A stretch of 41,531 bases of DNA from Bacillota bacterium (lineage in GTDB: Bacteria > Actinomycetota > Aquicultoria > Aquicultorales > Aquicultoraceae), in the NCBI GenBank assembly GCA_023511485.1, contig JAIMBH010000021.1, positions 1-41,531 on the forward strand, read 5' to 3'. Made by a program: the position numbers and the translations under genes. This document shows, in pieces, positions 34,430 through 41,531 of the stretch. The notes beneath the pieces are model-generated. The model worked only from the letters and a program-made list of their open reading frames with translations, was not told the origin of the DNA and did no database searches. How positions within the stretch are numbered: the first letter of the stretch is position 1; every line of letters begins with the position of its first letter.

Positions 34430-36238
34430 TTAGTAAACAGTTATTGCATCGAATTTACATACGTTCATACAGAGCCCGCAGCGTATGCATTTGTCATTAT
34501 CAATAACGTGGGCTTGTTTCTTTGCTCCGGTTATAGCGCCTGTTGGACAGAACTTCTGGCAAAGCCTACAGCCAGTGCATGGGTCGGCCATGACCTCATA
34601 GGTGATCAGAGCCTGACATTTCTTGGCTGGGCACTTTTTTTCTTTGATATGGGCCTCATACTCGTCGCGGAAGTATTTAATTGTGGTAAGCGTTGGGTTG
34701 GGTGCCGTCTGACCGAGTCCGCATAAAGACGCCCTCTTTATGCTTGCCGCCAGCCCCTCAAGCAGCTCTATGTCACCATCTTTGCCCTGGCCTCCGGTAA
34801 TCCTGTTAAGTATCTCGAGCATGCGTTTTGTGCCGATTCGGCATGGCACGCACTTCCCACATGATTCATCCTGGGTAAAATTTAAAAAGAATTTGGCAAG
34901 GTCAACCATGCAAGTGCTCTCATCCATGACCAGCATACCGCCGGAACCCATAATTGCCCCGATGCCCGTTAGCGATTCATAATCAACCGGGGTGTCTGCA
35001 AGGCTTGCCGGAACGCAGCCACCGGAAGGCCCACCCATCTGGACTGCTTTAAACTCAAGGTTGGAAGATGTGCCGCCGCCGACATTAAAAACTATATCTC
35101 GAATGGTCATCCCCATCGGGACTTCTACTAGGCCGCCGTGCGCGACTTTGCCGGCAAGTGCGAATACTTTGGTGCCCTTACTCTTCTCGGTACCTAAGCT
35201 ATAGTAGGCTTTAGCCCCATTGGTTATAATCCACGCGACATTTGCAAACGTTTCAACATTATTAATACTTGTCGGCTTACCCCAAAGACCTGCCTGTGCC
35301 GGGAAAGGCGGTCTCGACCTTGGCATGCCACGTTTTCCTTCTATTGACATTATCAGAGCGGTCTCTTCGCCACATACAAAAGCCCCCGCCCCCTCGCGTA
35401 TCTTTATGTCAAAGTTATATTTGCTCCCGAGAATCGACTCGCCAATGAAGCCTTTTTCCCTGGCATGGGAGATGGCAATCCTTAATCTGCGAACCGCCAT
35501 GGGGTATTCGGCGCGGACGTAAATATATCCCTCGGACGCGCCTATGGCGTAGCCCGCTATTAGCATGCCCTCAAGGACGCTATGCGGGTCGCTCTCAAGA
35601 ACACTTCTATCCATAAACGCACCAGGATCGCCTTCATCAGCGTTACATATAATATACTTGGGCGAACCCTTAGCCTGCCTTGTAAACCGCCACTTCAAGC
35701 CAGTAGCAAATCCTGCTCCACCTCTCCCGCGCAGACCTGACTCAAGCACCTCATCGATAACCTGTTCGGGAGTCATTGTTTTAAGTGCCTTTTCGAGAGC
35801 CTTATATCCGCCAACCGAAATGTAATCATCAATGCTCTCCGGATCGATGATACCGCAGTTGCGAAGCACTATTCTCTCTTGCCCACTAAGAGGATTTTTT
35901 GCATCTTCACCGCCACAAGACATCAGAAGCCATTCATCAACAGGTTTGCCGCCCTTTATATGCTCCTCAACTATTCGATCGACTCGCTCCGGTGTCACAT
36001 CGCCGTATATGTACCTTTCTTTTTCATGGAGCCGTATCTCAACAAGCGGCTCTTTGTAACACATACCTATGCAACCCGTTTGCTGTACAACCACACCGGA
36101 GCCTTTAAGTTTTGTGGATAGAGCATCAAAAACTTCTCGTCCGCCTGCAGCCACTCCACAAGAGCTAAGGCCGACCTTAACTAATGTGCTTTTGCTTTTG
36201 CTTATGTTTGCGTCTCCGTTTCCATTTGCGCCGGCCAT
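34430..36238 (-). CDS. NuoF/HoxF-like NADH-binding flavoprotein subunit
   Basis: About 602 residues from ATG 36238; upstream ATGs at 36250 and 36262 overlap NuoE, so the start is uncertain by up to 8 residues. A thioredoxin-like [2Fe-2S] domain (SSCGVAAGG, TGCIGMC) comes first. The NADH/FMN domain follows with GLRGRGGAGFATGLKW, ICNADEGDPGAF and GAGAFVCGEETALI. The N3-type [4Fe-4S] site is ESCGKCVPCRIG with a later Cys. Two C-terminal [4Fe-4S] ferredoxin motifs end the protein (CTGCRLCQKFC, CIRCGLCMNVC). This is the layout of bifurcating hydrogenase HydB and formate dehydrogenase FdhB/HylB. It passes electrons between NAD(H) via FMN and the NuoE- and NuoG-like partners. Confidence 0.9.
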   Translation of the reverse strand: MAGANGNGDANISKSKSTLVKVGLSSCGVAAGGREVFDALSTKLKGSGVVVQQTGCIGMCYKEPLVEIRLHEKERYIYGDVTPERVDRIVEEHIKGGKPVDEWLLMSCGGEDAKNPLSGQERIVLRNCGIIDPESIDDYISVGGYKALEKALKTMTPEQVIDEVLESGLRGRGGAGFATGLKWRFTRQAKGSPKYIICNADEGDPGAFMDRSVLESDPHSVLEGMLIAGYAIGASEGYIYVRAEYPMAVRRLRIAISHAREKGFIGESILGSKYNFDIKIREGAGAFVCGEETALIMSIEGKRGMPRSRPPFPAQAGLWGKPTSINNVETFANVAWIITNGAKAYYSLGTEKSKGTKVFALAGKVAHGGLVEVPMGMTIRDIVFNVGGGTSSNLEFKAVQMGGPSGGCVPASLADTPVDYESLTGIGAIMGSGGMLVMDESTCMVDLAKFFLNFTQDESCGKCVPCRIGTKRMLEILNRITGGQGKDGDIELLEGLAASIKRASLCGLGQTAPNPTLTTIKYFRDEYEAHIKEKKCPAKKCQALITYEVMADPCTGCRLCQKFCPTGAITGAKKQAHVIDNDKCIRCGLCMNVCKFDAITVY

Positions 36239-36239
36239 C

Positions 36240-36743
36240 CTACTCACCATCCCTATTACCATACCTGAATTTTTTAAGAGCCTTACGCACCGACTCCGGC
36301 GTCAAACGCCCATAGACTTCATCGTTGATCATAAGAGCCGGCGCAGAGCTACAGCAGCCCAAGCAAGCTACCTGCTCCACCGTAAACTTGCCGTCGGGAC
36401 TGGTTTGTCCCTCTTTGGCTCCTACCTCTATAGATATGGCCTCGGTAATTCTTTCCGCCCCCGCAAGGTGGCAAGCTGTCCCGTGACAAACTTTTACCAA
36501 GTTTTCGCCAAGGGGCTCCAGACGAAACATGTTATAGAATGTCGCAGTACCGTATATCTCACCATTTGGTATACTGGTAATTTTAGCTATCCGATCGATT
36601 GCAATTGGAGGTATGTAACCATATATGCTTTGAACCTCCTGTAGTATTGGGATAACGGCTCCTCTTTCTGCATTGTGCTTATGTATAACCTCATCAATAG
36701 TTTCGAAAGAGGGAACCTCCCGCGCCCTTACTTTCGTAGCCAT
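36240..36743 (-). CDS. NuoE-like [2Fe-2S] subunit
   Basis: 167 residues from ATG 36743, chosen because CAGGAGGTGG lies 5 nt before it; a GTG at 36764 falls upstream of that site. Four ligands in the NuoE pattern: C86-x4-C91 (CHGTAC) and C127-x3-C131 (CLGCC), in a thioredoxin-like domain with an N-terminal helical part. It serves as an electron-transfer partner of the NuoF-like subunit in NADH-linked hydrogenases and dehydrogenases. It overlaps or abuts the next gene, indicating translational coupling. Confidence 0.94.
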   Translation of the reverse strand: MATKVRAREVPSFETIDEVIHKHNAERGAVIPILQEVQSIYGYIPPIAIDRIAKITSIPNGEIYGTATFYNMFRLEPLGENLVKVCHGTACHLAGAERITEAISIEVGAKEGQTSPDGKFTVEQVACLGCCSSAPALMINDEVYGRLTPESVRKALKKFRYGNRDGE

Positions 36744-36796
36744 TTCCACCTCCTGGTTGGTCACCTAGCGTTTGCATTGCTGTTACAATTTAGCTG

Positions 36797-37108
36797 TTAA
36801 GCGGCATCCCCAAAACCATCGTGGGCTAGCGACTTAAGCATTTGCTTTTTCGAGGACCGATGCCGCTCGTATAGGCTAACAATGCTGAGAATTTCCAACT
36901 GCTTCACCCATGGATTCGCCTTGATCTTGTTGGCTATGGCCTCAACGCTGACCGGCGCTTCCACCATAATGACCATGTCGCGGCTGCCGATGACCGGATC
37001 AACAAAGTCAACACCGTTCTCTTCCTCCAGGTCCCTAACCGCCTGGATAAATTGCCGCTGATCCATGTCGTCTACTACGTCCACTAAGAAATAAGCCCTC
37101 AATCCCAT
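36797..37108 (-). CDS. Lrp/AsnC-like ligand-binding (RAM) protein
   Basis: 103 residues from ATG 37108, set by a perfect AAGGAGGT 8 nt upstream; the longer frame to 37147 would read through that site. The sequence follows the RAM fold of Lrp/AsnC regulators: MGLRAYFLVDVV, a helix, VDPVIGSRDMVIMVEA, then VEAIANKIKANPWVKQLEILSIV. There is no helix-turn-helix, so it cannot bind DNA alone. Stand-alone RAM proteins bind amino acids or small ligands. It is first in the operon, 53 bp before the NuoE-like gene, so it may sense a metabolite for the complex; that is inferred. Confidence 0.72.
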   Translation of the reverse strand: MGLRAYFLVDVVDDMDQRQFIQAVRDLEEENGVDFVDPVIGSRDMVIMVEAPVSVEAIANKIKANPWVKQLEILSIVSLYERHRSSKKQMLKSLAHDGFGDAA

Positions 37109-37352
37109 TTTTAAACCTCCTTCCAGCGATTTGAATTTACGAGTCAATTAAACCACCGGAAAAGAAAGTGCACATCGGAGGGCGTACTGTTTTCCATTCA
37201 CAAATAACTTTGAAGATTTAAGTCCTAAGCATGCAGTTTTATTTCCTGCGCCTCTTGGGTATATTAAGTTAACCATTTCAGTATTTTTATGTAATCAACA
37301 TCGATAGTCAGTGTATTTACCGTGTTTTGGGGGATCACGGGGGGAACGGCGT

Positions 37353-38006
37353 GTGGAAAAAATCCGCGTTTTGCTGGCTGATGATCATTTGCTGGTCAGG
37401 GAAAATATCCGGCGTTTTTTAGAAGAGGATCCAGGTCTGGCTGTCGTCGGCGAAGCAGGCGATGGGGCACGGCTAATTGAGTTAACTAAGGAGCTAAAGC
37501 CAGACGTTATCGTCGCCGATGTTGCAATGCCTAAGATTAACGGTATCGAGGCCATCCGACAAATTAAAACGAATAATCCTTCGGTAGCTATACTTGTACT
37601 CAGTGCTTACGACTTCGATCAATATATTTTTACTCTCCTCGACGCCGGCGCAGCAGGCTATTTACTTAAAGACATCTGTTCGCAAGAACTCGTTAACGCC
37701 ATATACGCGATTCATAGAGGTGATTCTGTCCTTCACCCTACAGTAGCCCGCAAAGTGATGCAGCGATTTAGAAGCACCAATCGGGGCCAGGAGCATAAAT
37801 CTTTTGACATGCTGACAGACCGGGAAATGGATGTGCTTGGATTGGCCGCACGAGGCAAAAGCAATAAAGAGATAGCTGACGACCTTTGTCTAAGCATACG
37901 GACCATAGAATCCCATATAGCACGAATTTTCAATAAACTCGGTGTTGGGTCACGAACAGAAGCTGTTATTCTTGCCCTTAAAAAGGGTTGGGTCGGGTTA
38001 GAGTAG
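37353..38006 (+). CDS. NarL/LuxR-type response regulator
   Basis: 217 residues from GTG 37353, preceded by a run of G (GGGGGG about 37340); the in-frame ATG 37311 would add 14 residues that do not fit. The receiver domain has acidic pair D10-D11, phospho-acceptor D56 (VADVAMP) and the conserved Lys in GYLLKD. The C-terminal LuxR-type helix-turn-helix spans LTDREMDVLGLAARGKSNKEIA to GSRTEAVILAL. It is followed 25 bp later by its likely partner kinase and diverges from the redox operon, which is a plausible target. Confidence 0.93.
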   Translation: MEKIRVLLADDHLLVRENIRRFLEEDPGLAVVGEAGDGARLIELTKELKPDVIVADVAMPKINGIEAIRQIKTNNPSVAILVLSAYDFDQYIFTLLDAGAAGYLLKDICSQELVNAIYAIHRGDSVLHPTVARKVMQRFRSTNRGQEHKSFDMLTDREMDVLGLAARGKSNKEIADDLCLSIRTIESHIARIFNKLGVGSRTEAVILALKKGWVGLE

Positions 38007-38031
38007 TCTGGGGCTAACGCCGGAGAGTTAG

Positions 38032-40056
38032 TTGAGGCTTAAGAATCAATATCCTGCTAAAATCGGCTATCTTGATAAGCTTCCGGTTAACTTGCATTTG
38101 CAGTTAGTAGCTGTTGCCTGCCTTGTGTCGGTTTTGTTTTATATTGAACATGCCGGTATCATCCAGCCTCAAATCCCTAAGTTTGTCTTTGGAGTCGGCA
38201 GCCTTAATATCAGCCTTGCGAGCAGCCGTATTCTCTATTTAGCTCCGATCATCTACGCTGCATATAAGCTTAACCTAAAGAATGGCTTTGCTTTCCTAGC
38301 ACTGCTCTTATTTTTCATGCTGCCCGAGACAGCAATATCATCAAATCGCATCGGCTCCATACTGGCGACACTTGTTATAGCCCTGACTGGAGCAACCATC
38401 CTAATATGGGTTAATTATCATAAAAAGCAGCAAGAGCATCTTAAAACAGCCTCGGAAAGGCTTGAGCTTGCACACAAAAAGCTGCAATCCAAAGTACGCA
38501 TTTCTATCCACCAGGAAAACCAGCTCACAACAATAGCTAATTTCTCGGCAATGTTTGCCCAAACCTTTGAATTGCCGCAAATCTTTGCGGCAGCCGCAGA
38601 TATGACTATGCAGGTGATGCAGGCCGAAATAGTAATGCTGTTTCTGCTTGATAAAGACAAGCGTGAGCTGAAACTAACCGCATACAAAGGAATCAATAGC
38701 AAATACGCCTCACTGATGGATAGAGTAACGTTGGGCGAGGGATTTTGCGGTATTGTGGCACAGACCGGTCGCACATTAATAATCGAGAGCATGTCTGCCG
38801 ACCCAAAGCATGGCTTACCTGAAGTAAAAGAGGAAAATCTTCAATCCCATCTCGGCGTTCCTCTGCAGGCGCAGAATAAAGTAATGGGAACGCTTCACGT
38901 GATGACGCGCTCGCCGAGACATTTTAGTGATTCTGAGGCTGAGTTGCTCGCAGCCATTGGAAACTTAATTGGTATTGCAATCGAAAGTACCCAACTAAAT
39001 TACGAGCGAGAGTTAGCCAATGCAGAACTCCGACTGTCTGAGAAAAAATACAGGCAGCTCTTTGAAAATGCCCACGATGCGATCTGGGTTCAGGATTTGT
39101 CCGGTACAATTATCGGGGCTAACCACGCCGCCAGCTCCCTTTTTGGCTGGAGCTTGCCCGAGTTGATAGGCATGGATCGAAGTAGCCTTGTTTCCCAAGA
39201 AGGTCTTGCACTTTTTCAGGAAGTACAAGAAAGGCTGATAAACGGCCGGGATGTAAAACAACCATATACGCAAAATATTATCAAGAAAGACGGAACCGAG
39301 GCTATCCTTACAATAACCACCAACCTCATTTCTGTTAACGACCACCCCTACGCTTTTCAATTTATCGGCAGAGACATAACAAAAGAAGTAAGGATGCAGG
39401 AGAACCTGCGTTTTTATTTGCAGCAAATAACACAAGCGCACGAAGACGAAAGGCTGCGAATATCAAGGGAGCTTCACGACAGCACAGCTCAAGACATAAT
39501 CGCCATACTGCAGAGACTTGAGAGCTTTTGTAAAACAGATGAGCACCTCCCTATGGCAAGGCTAAGATCCCTGTGGAACTTATACGGCCAAATTAAAGGA
39601 TTACTAGAAGACGTGCGTCAATTAAGCCGCGACTTAAGACCATCGATCCTGGACGACCTGGGACTTCTGCCGGCCGTGGAGTGGTTGGTGGAGCAGCTAA
39701 AGAGCGAGCATAGAATAGAATCTAGTCTAATAGTCTCGGGAGCGGAAAAGCGTTTCTCTACAGAGGTCGAAACCACCCTGTTCCGCATAATTCAAGAAGC
39801 GCTAAGAAATATCATCAAGCATGCCGAGGCGACAAAGGCTAGCGTTAGAATCGATTTTGCAGATTCAGAGACCAGAATATTAATCTCAGATAATGGCAAA
39901 GGATTTGAGCTCCCCGCAAGTTTGGGCGAACTCTCGCGCCTTGGGAAATTGGGATTAGATGGAATGTTGACTCGAGCTAGGCTTGCAGGCGGTAGTTTTG
40001 ATCTAAAATCTAGCTTAGGTGCAGGTACAACTATAGATATATCTATTCCAGTCTGA
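38032..40056 (+). CDS. DesK-type membrane histidine kinase
   Basis: 674 residues from TTG 38032 (GGAG about 8 nt upstream). Three to four membrane segments fill residues about 25-130, followed by a coiled linker, a GAF domain (about 165-320), a PAS domain (about 335-455), a HisKA_3 helix with phospho-acceptor H482 (ISRELHDSTAQDI), and an HATPase domain (ISDNGKGFELP, LGLDGMLTRARLAGG). HisKA_3 kinases pair with NarL-type regulators, exactly as found in the adjacent gene. The signal is unknown; GAF and PAS could bind haem, flavin or small ligands. Confidence 0.93.
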   Translation: MRLKNQYPAKIGYLDKLPVNLHLQLVAVACLVSVLFYIEHAGIIQPQIPKFVFGVGSLNISLASSRILYLAPIIYAAYKLNLKNGFAFLALLLFFMLPETAISSNRIGSILATLVIALTGATILIWVNYHKKQQEHLKTASERLELAHKKLQSKVRISIHQENQLTTIANFSAMFAQTFELPQIFAAAADMTMQVMQAEIVMLFLLDKDKRELKLTAYKGINSKYASLMDRVTLGEGFCGIVAQTGRTLIIESMSADPKHGLPEVKEENLQSHLGVPLQAQNKVMGTLHVMTRSPRHFSDSEAELLAAIGNLIGIAIESTQLNYERELANAELRLSEKKYRQLFENAHDAIWVQDLSGTIIGANHAASSLFGWSLPELIGMDRSSLVSQEGLALFQEVQERLINGRDVKQPYTQNIIKKDGTEAILTITTNLISVNDHPYAFQFIGRDITKEVRMQENLRFYLQQITQAHEDERLRISRELHDSTAQDIIAILQRLESFCKTDEHLPMARLRSLWNLYGQIKGLLEDVRQLSRDLRPSILDDLGLLPAVEWLVEQLKSEHRIESSLIVSGAEKRFSTEVETTLFRIIQEALRNIIKHAEATKASVRIDFADSETRILISDNGKGFELPASLGELSRLGKLGLDGMLTRARLAGGSFDLKSSLGAGTTIDISIPV

Positions 40057-40224
40057 GGTTACATACAAATGCAGCACCCAAACTGCAAGGTTATGTGTCA
40101 CCCGGACAGCACTTACCGTTTTAAAAAATAAGTAATACGCACCTGATTCATAAATCATACCTGCCGAAGACTTGAAGAGAGCCCCTTATAATAATAAGAT
40201 ATAATTATTATTTGCATTAATTAT
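40057..40224. promoter_or_regulatory. Leader of the tRNA gene
   Basis: 170 bp without a gene. The last 40 bp before the tRNA are very AT-rich, with TATAAT at 40187-40192 and again at 40200-40205. TTGAAG at 40172 is at the wrong spacing for either, so the promoter is only tentative. Confidence 0.3.
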
Positions 40225-40317
40225 GGGGGCAATAGCGCTGGGCACTCCACGGGCTGCAAACCCGTTGGCCGGTTCCAATAAAACCGGGGTGGGTTCGATT
40301 CCCACTTGCCCCCTCCA
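40225..40317 (+). tRNA. Class II tRNA, anticodon GCA, tRNA-Sec-like body
   Basis: 93 nt ending in encoded CCA (40315-40317). Acceptor stem is 8 bp (40225-40232 with 40306-40313). T-stem is 5 bp (40289-40293 with 40301-40305) with loop TTCGATT. This 8+5 branch is that of bacterial tRNA-Sec, not the canonical 7+5. The anticodon stem is 5 bp with loop CTGCAAA, anticodon GCA (40256-40258), cysteine. A long variable arm has a 6-bp stem (40269-40274 with 40282-40287). The D-arm is short: A34-T46, G35-C45, C36xA44, G37-C43, C38-G42 (last two digits), loop of 3 nt. The discriminator is T at 40314, as in tRNA-Cys; tRNA-Sec normally has G. It could be a minor tRNA-Cys, a selenocysteine tRNA reading Cys codons, or a decayed tRNA. 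Confidence 0.75.
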
Positions 40318-40337
40318 TTGTTTGAATTGAATCCTTC

Positions 40338-40886
40338 TTATATGCTATTGATTCCGCCTGCGGTATCTGTTTCGTACTTAAACCATTCCGGGCCATGCAT
40401 GAATCCTCTGCCATGCTTAAACCTCCAGGGACCTATAAATCCTTTCAACCCGGGTATAAATTGGGTCTTATCAAGTCCGTTTTGTTTTGCCCAGGCCTTG
40501 AGGTCTTCTCTTAGTTTTTCCATCTCTGTCCGTCTGTCTGCTGGGGATAGGCCCTTGATCGATTGCAGCTTGGCGTTTACCTCATCGATCTTTTTCAAGA
40601 TCGCATCTTTCTGTGCCTGGGTAATCTTTTTATCCTTTACGGCCTGGTCCAGCCTGGCCTCAAATCTCGCCCTTGCCTGTGCTCTCCTCTCGTCTCGATC
40701 ATCCTGGAAAACCTTGTTCACTTTGGCAGGGTCAAGATTGAACGCTTTCGCCAACTTTTCAACTATAGGTGGATACGACCCGATATTTTGCGCAGAAGCG
40801 TAAGCACTATATGCCCCACCCAGCAGTAATGCGCTAGCAACAATTCCTGCAATTACCAGCGGTCTAGCCTTCATCCATCTCAGCAC
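40338..40886 (-). CDS. Secreted helical protein, unknown function
   Basis: 182 residues from GTG 40886 (AGGAGG lies 7 nt upstream). A signal peptide (about 5-32, LVIAGIVASALLLGGAYSAYASA) leads into a charged helical domain (about 35-135) rich in Lys, Asp, Arg and Ala, with the repeated pattern of DUF2680-like exported proteins (FNLDPAKVNKVFQDDRDE, KKITQAQKDAILKKIDE). The C-terminus is Gly/His/aromatic (GPWRFKHGRGFMHGPEWF). It is probably extracellular or wall-associated; function is unknown. Its start overlaps the small membrane gene upstream by 23 nt, suggesting coupled translation. It converges on the tRNA gene. Confidence 0.8.
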   Translation of the reverse strand: MLRWMKARPLVIAGIVASALLLGGAYSAYASAQNIGSYPPIVEKLAKAFNLDPAKVNKVFQDDRDERRAQARARFEARLDQAVKDKKITQAQKDAILKKIDEVNAKLQSIKGLSPADRRTEMEKLREDLKAWAKQNGLDKTQFIPGLKGFIGPWRFKHGRGFMHGPEWFKYETDTAGGINSI

Positions 40887-41031
40887 CTTTCTGCCTCCTC
40901 CTAATACCTAATAAATGATTATTATTGCGAATACAAACCACTCCCACAATTATAAGGCCAAAAAACATGAAGACGGGTACCGCTGCAAGATAAGCTACTG
41001 CCCAAAAGGCATCGTCCAAAATATCCAGCAT
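40864..41031 (-). CDS. Small membrane protein, 55 residues
   Basis: ATG 41031 to TAG 40864. The ribosome-binding site AGGAGAGGGGG lies 6-10 nt upstream. The protein MLDILDDAFWAVAYLAAVPV continues into one membrane segment (about residues 10-34) and a basic tail with RRR. Its stop lies inside the next gene, whose GTG start (40886) is within this frame's last codons, so translation is likely coupled. Too small for a family assignment. The AT-poor coding bias and the strong site support it as real. Confidence 0.6.
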   Translation of the reverse strand: MLDILDDAFWAVAYLAAVPVFMFFGLIIVGVVCIRNNNHLLGIRRRQKGAEMDEG

Positions 41032-41128
41032 TGCGGCCCCCTCTCCTGACTTTATCAGTTGAATTTACAAAACCCAAGGTAGCAGAAGTATAGATGATAA
41101 AAAAGCGTGCATTTTGCCACTACTTGTC

Positions 41129-41531
41129 TTATGGATTAAACTCTTCCACCGCCATAATGTTTTTAGGGGGATTAATTCTAAGCTTGCGAAGTATCTTGTT
41201 GCTAAGCTGAGTTCCCTTGGTCTTGATGTAGTATTTCTTTGTATCTATCTCAACCTGTGCAAAATTAAGCGAGTTAATAGCTTCACGGATGCTCTCAGGG
41301 CTGGCATCTTCTAAGTCTTTAAGTTTGATCTCAAGGGTTCTCTCAAGCAAGAAAGCTAAAAAGCAGACAACGAAGTGACCTTTTATTCTTTTTTCGGTCC
41401 AGTGAAAGATTGGTTTAACCTCTAGAGTGCTTTTCATAATGCGAAAGGACTCTTCAATTTTCCACAGGCTGTGGTAGGCATCTAAGATATCTTCTGGCTT
41501 TAGATCTGTTTCGCTGGTTACAATACCGTAG
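41129..41531 (-). pseudogene. IS1634-like transposase, cut by window edge
   Basis: The frame is open from the stop at 41129-41131 to the right edge and continues beyond, so the gene is partial here rather than broken. Residues include YHSLWKIEESFRIMKSTL and VKPIFHWTEKRIKGHFVVCF, the C-terminal DDE signature of IS1634/IS4-type transposases, with the catalytic Glu in KIEESFR. The last 70 residues are variable in this family. Nothing resembling a terminal inverted repeat is obvious in the 90 bp after the stop. Whether the rest is intact cannot be seen. Confidence 0.82.

Noticed and set aside
36764-36781. GCGTTTGC match upstream of the NuoE-like gene as a second uvrB-type operator
   Set aside because: Only one half of the palindrome is present.
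40217-40414. Minus-strand frame across the tRNA
   Set aside because: It runs through the tRNA gene and into another gene and has no family resemblance.

Overview
The window most likely comes from a Gram-positive, actinobacterial-type chromosome, probably a deep-branching anaerobe or facultative anaerobe. Read on the minus strand, polA, rpsA, coaE and uvrB follow one another in the same order as the Mycobacterium tuberculosis Rv1629-Rv1633 block. There is an LPxTG-type sortase substrate, PilZ proteins that would respond to cyclic di-GMP, and an anaerobic-style NuoE/F/G-like flavin and iron-sulfur operon. I cannot assign a genus.

Layout. 1-7130 is an accessory, defence-like stretch on the minus strand: a broken DUF3800 gene, a large SNF2-family helicase, a DUF262/HNH (GmrSD-like) nuclease, a decayed remnant of a second DUF262 gene, and a coiled-coil gene made of 21-bp repeats. 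7255-12850 is a patchwork on the plus strand. It holds two copies of a 177-bp REPIN/MITE-like element, a truncated and an intact copy of a zinc-ribbon/HEPN-like gene, a hemerythrin, a PAS-SpoIIE phosphatase with two frameshifts, an SRPBCC protein and a GNAT acetyltransferase. A CapA-family protein (12949-14325) then converges on the housekeeping block. 14328-26206 is that block: uvrB, three tandem PilZ paralogues (the middle one with a nonsense codon), a lytic transglycosylase, coaE, a VanZ-like gene, rpsA and polA. 26668-29498 carries an NhaD-type antiporter, the LPFTG surface protein and nadE. 29652-30616 is a complete RAYT (REP-associated tyrosine transposase) element whose ends match the two 177-bp elements, so it is their likely autonomous partner. 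30732-37108 is a four-gene minus-strand operon (Lrp/RAM-like, NuoE-like, NuoF-like, and a giant NuoG-like/GltD-like/molybdopterin fusion). It diverges from a NarL-type response regulator and a DesK-type histidine kinase. 40225-40317 is a strange tRNA gene. The window ends with a small membrane protein, a secreted helical protein and a truncated IS1634-like transposase.

How the genes fit together. The block at 14.3-26.2 kb covers replication and repair, translation, coenzyme A synthesis and cell-wall turnover. The PilZ trio suggests that cyclic di-GMP signalling matters here. The redox operon probably transfers electrons between NAD(P)H, flavin and iron-sulfur centres, and may be controlled by the divergent two-component pair. 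The molybdopterin domain lacks the Cys/Sec-His pair of formate dehydrogenases, so calling it a formate dehydrogenase would go too far.

Most unusual points: (1) the 93-nt tRNA at 40225 has a tRNA-Sec-like body (8+5 acceptor/T branch, long variable arm, tiny D-loop) but a cysteine anticodon GCA and discriminator U; (2) the two 177-bp elements have near-identical 73-bp flanks around a centre of exactly 31 nt that differs between them, with the parent transposase 18 kb away; (3) local duplication and decay of defence-type genes.
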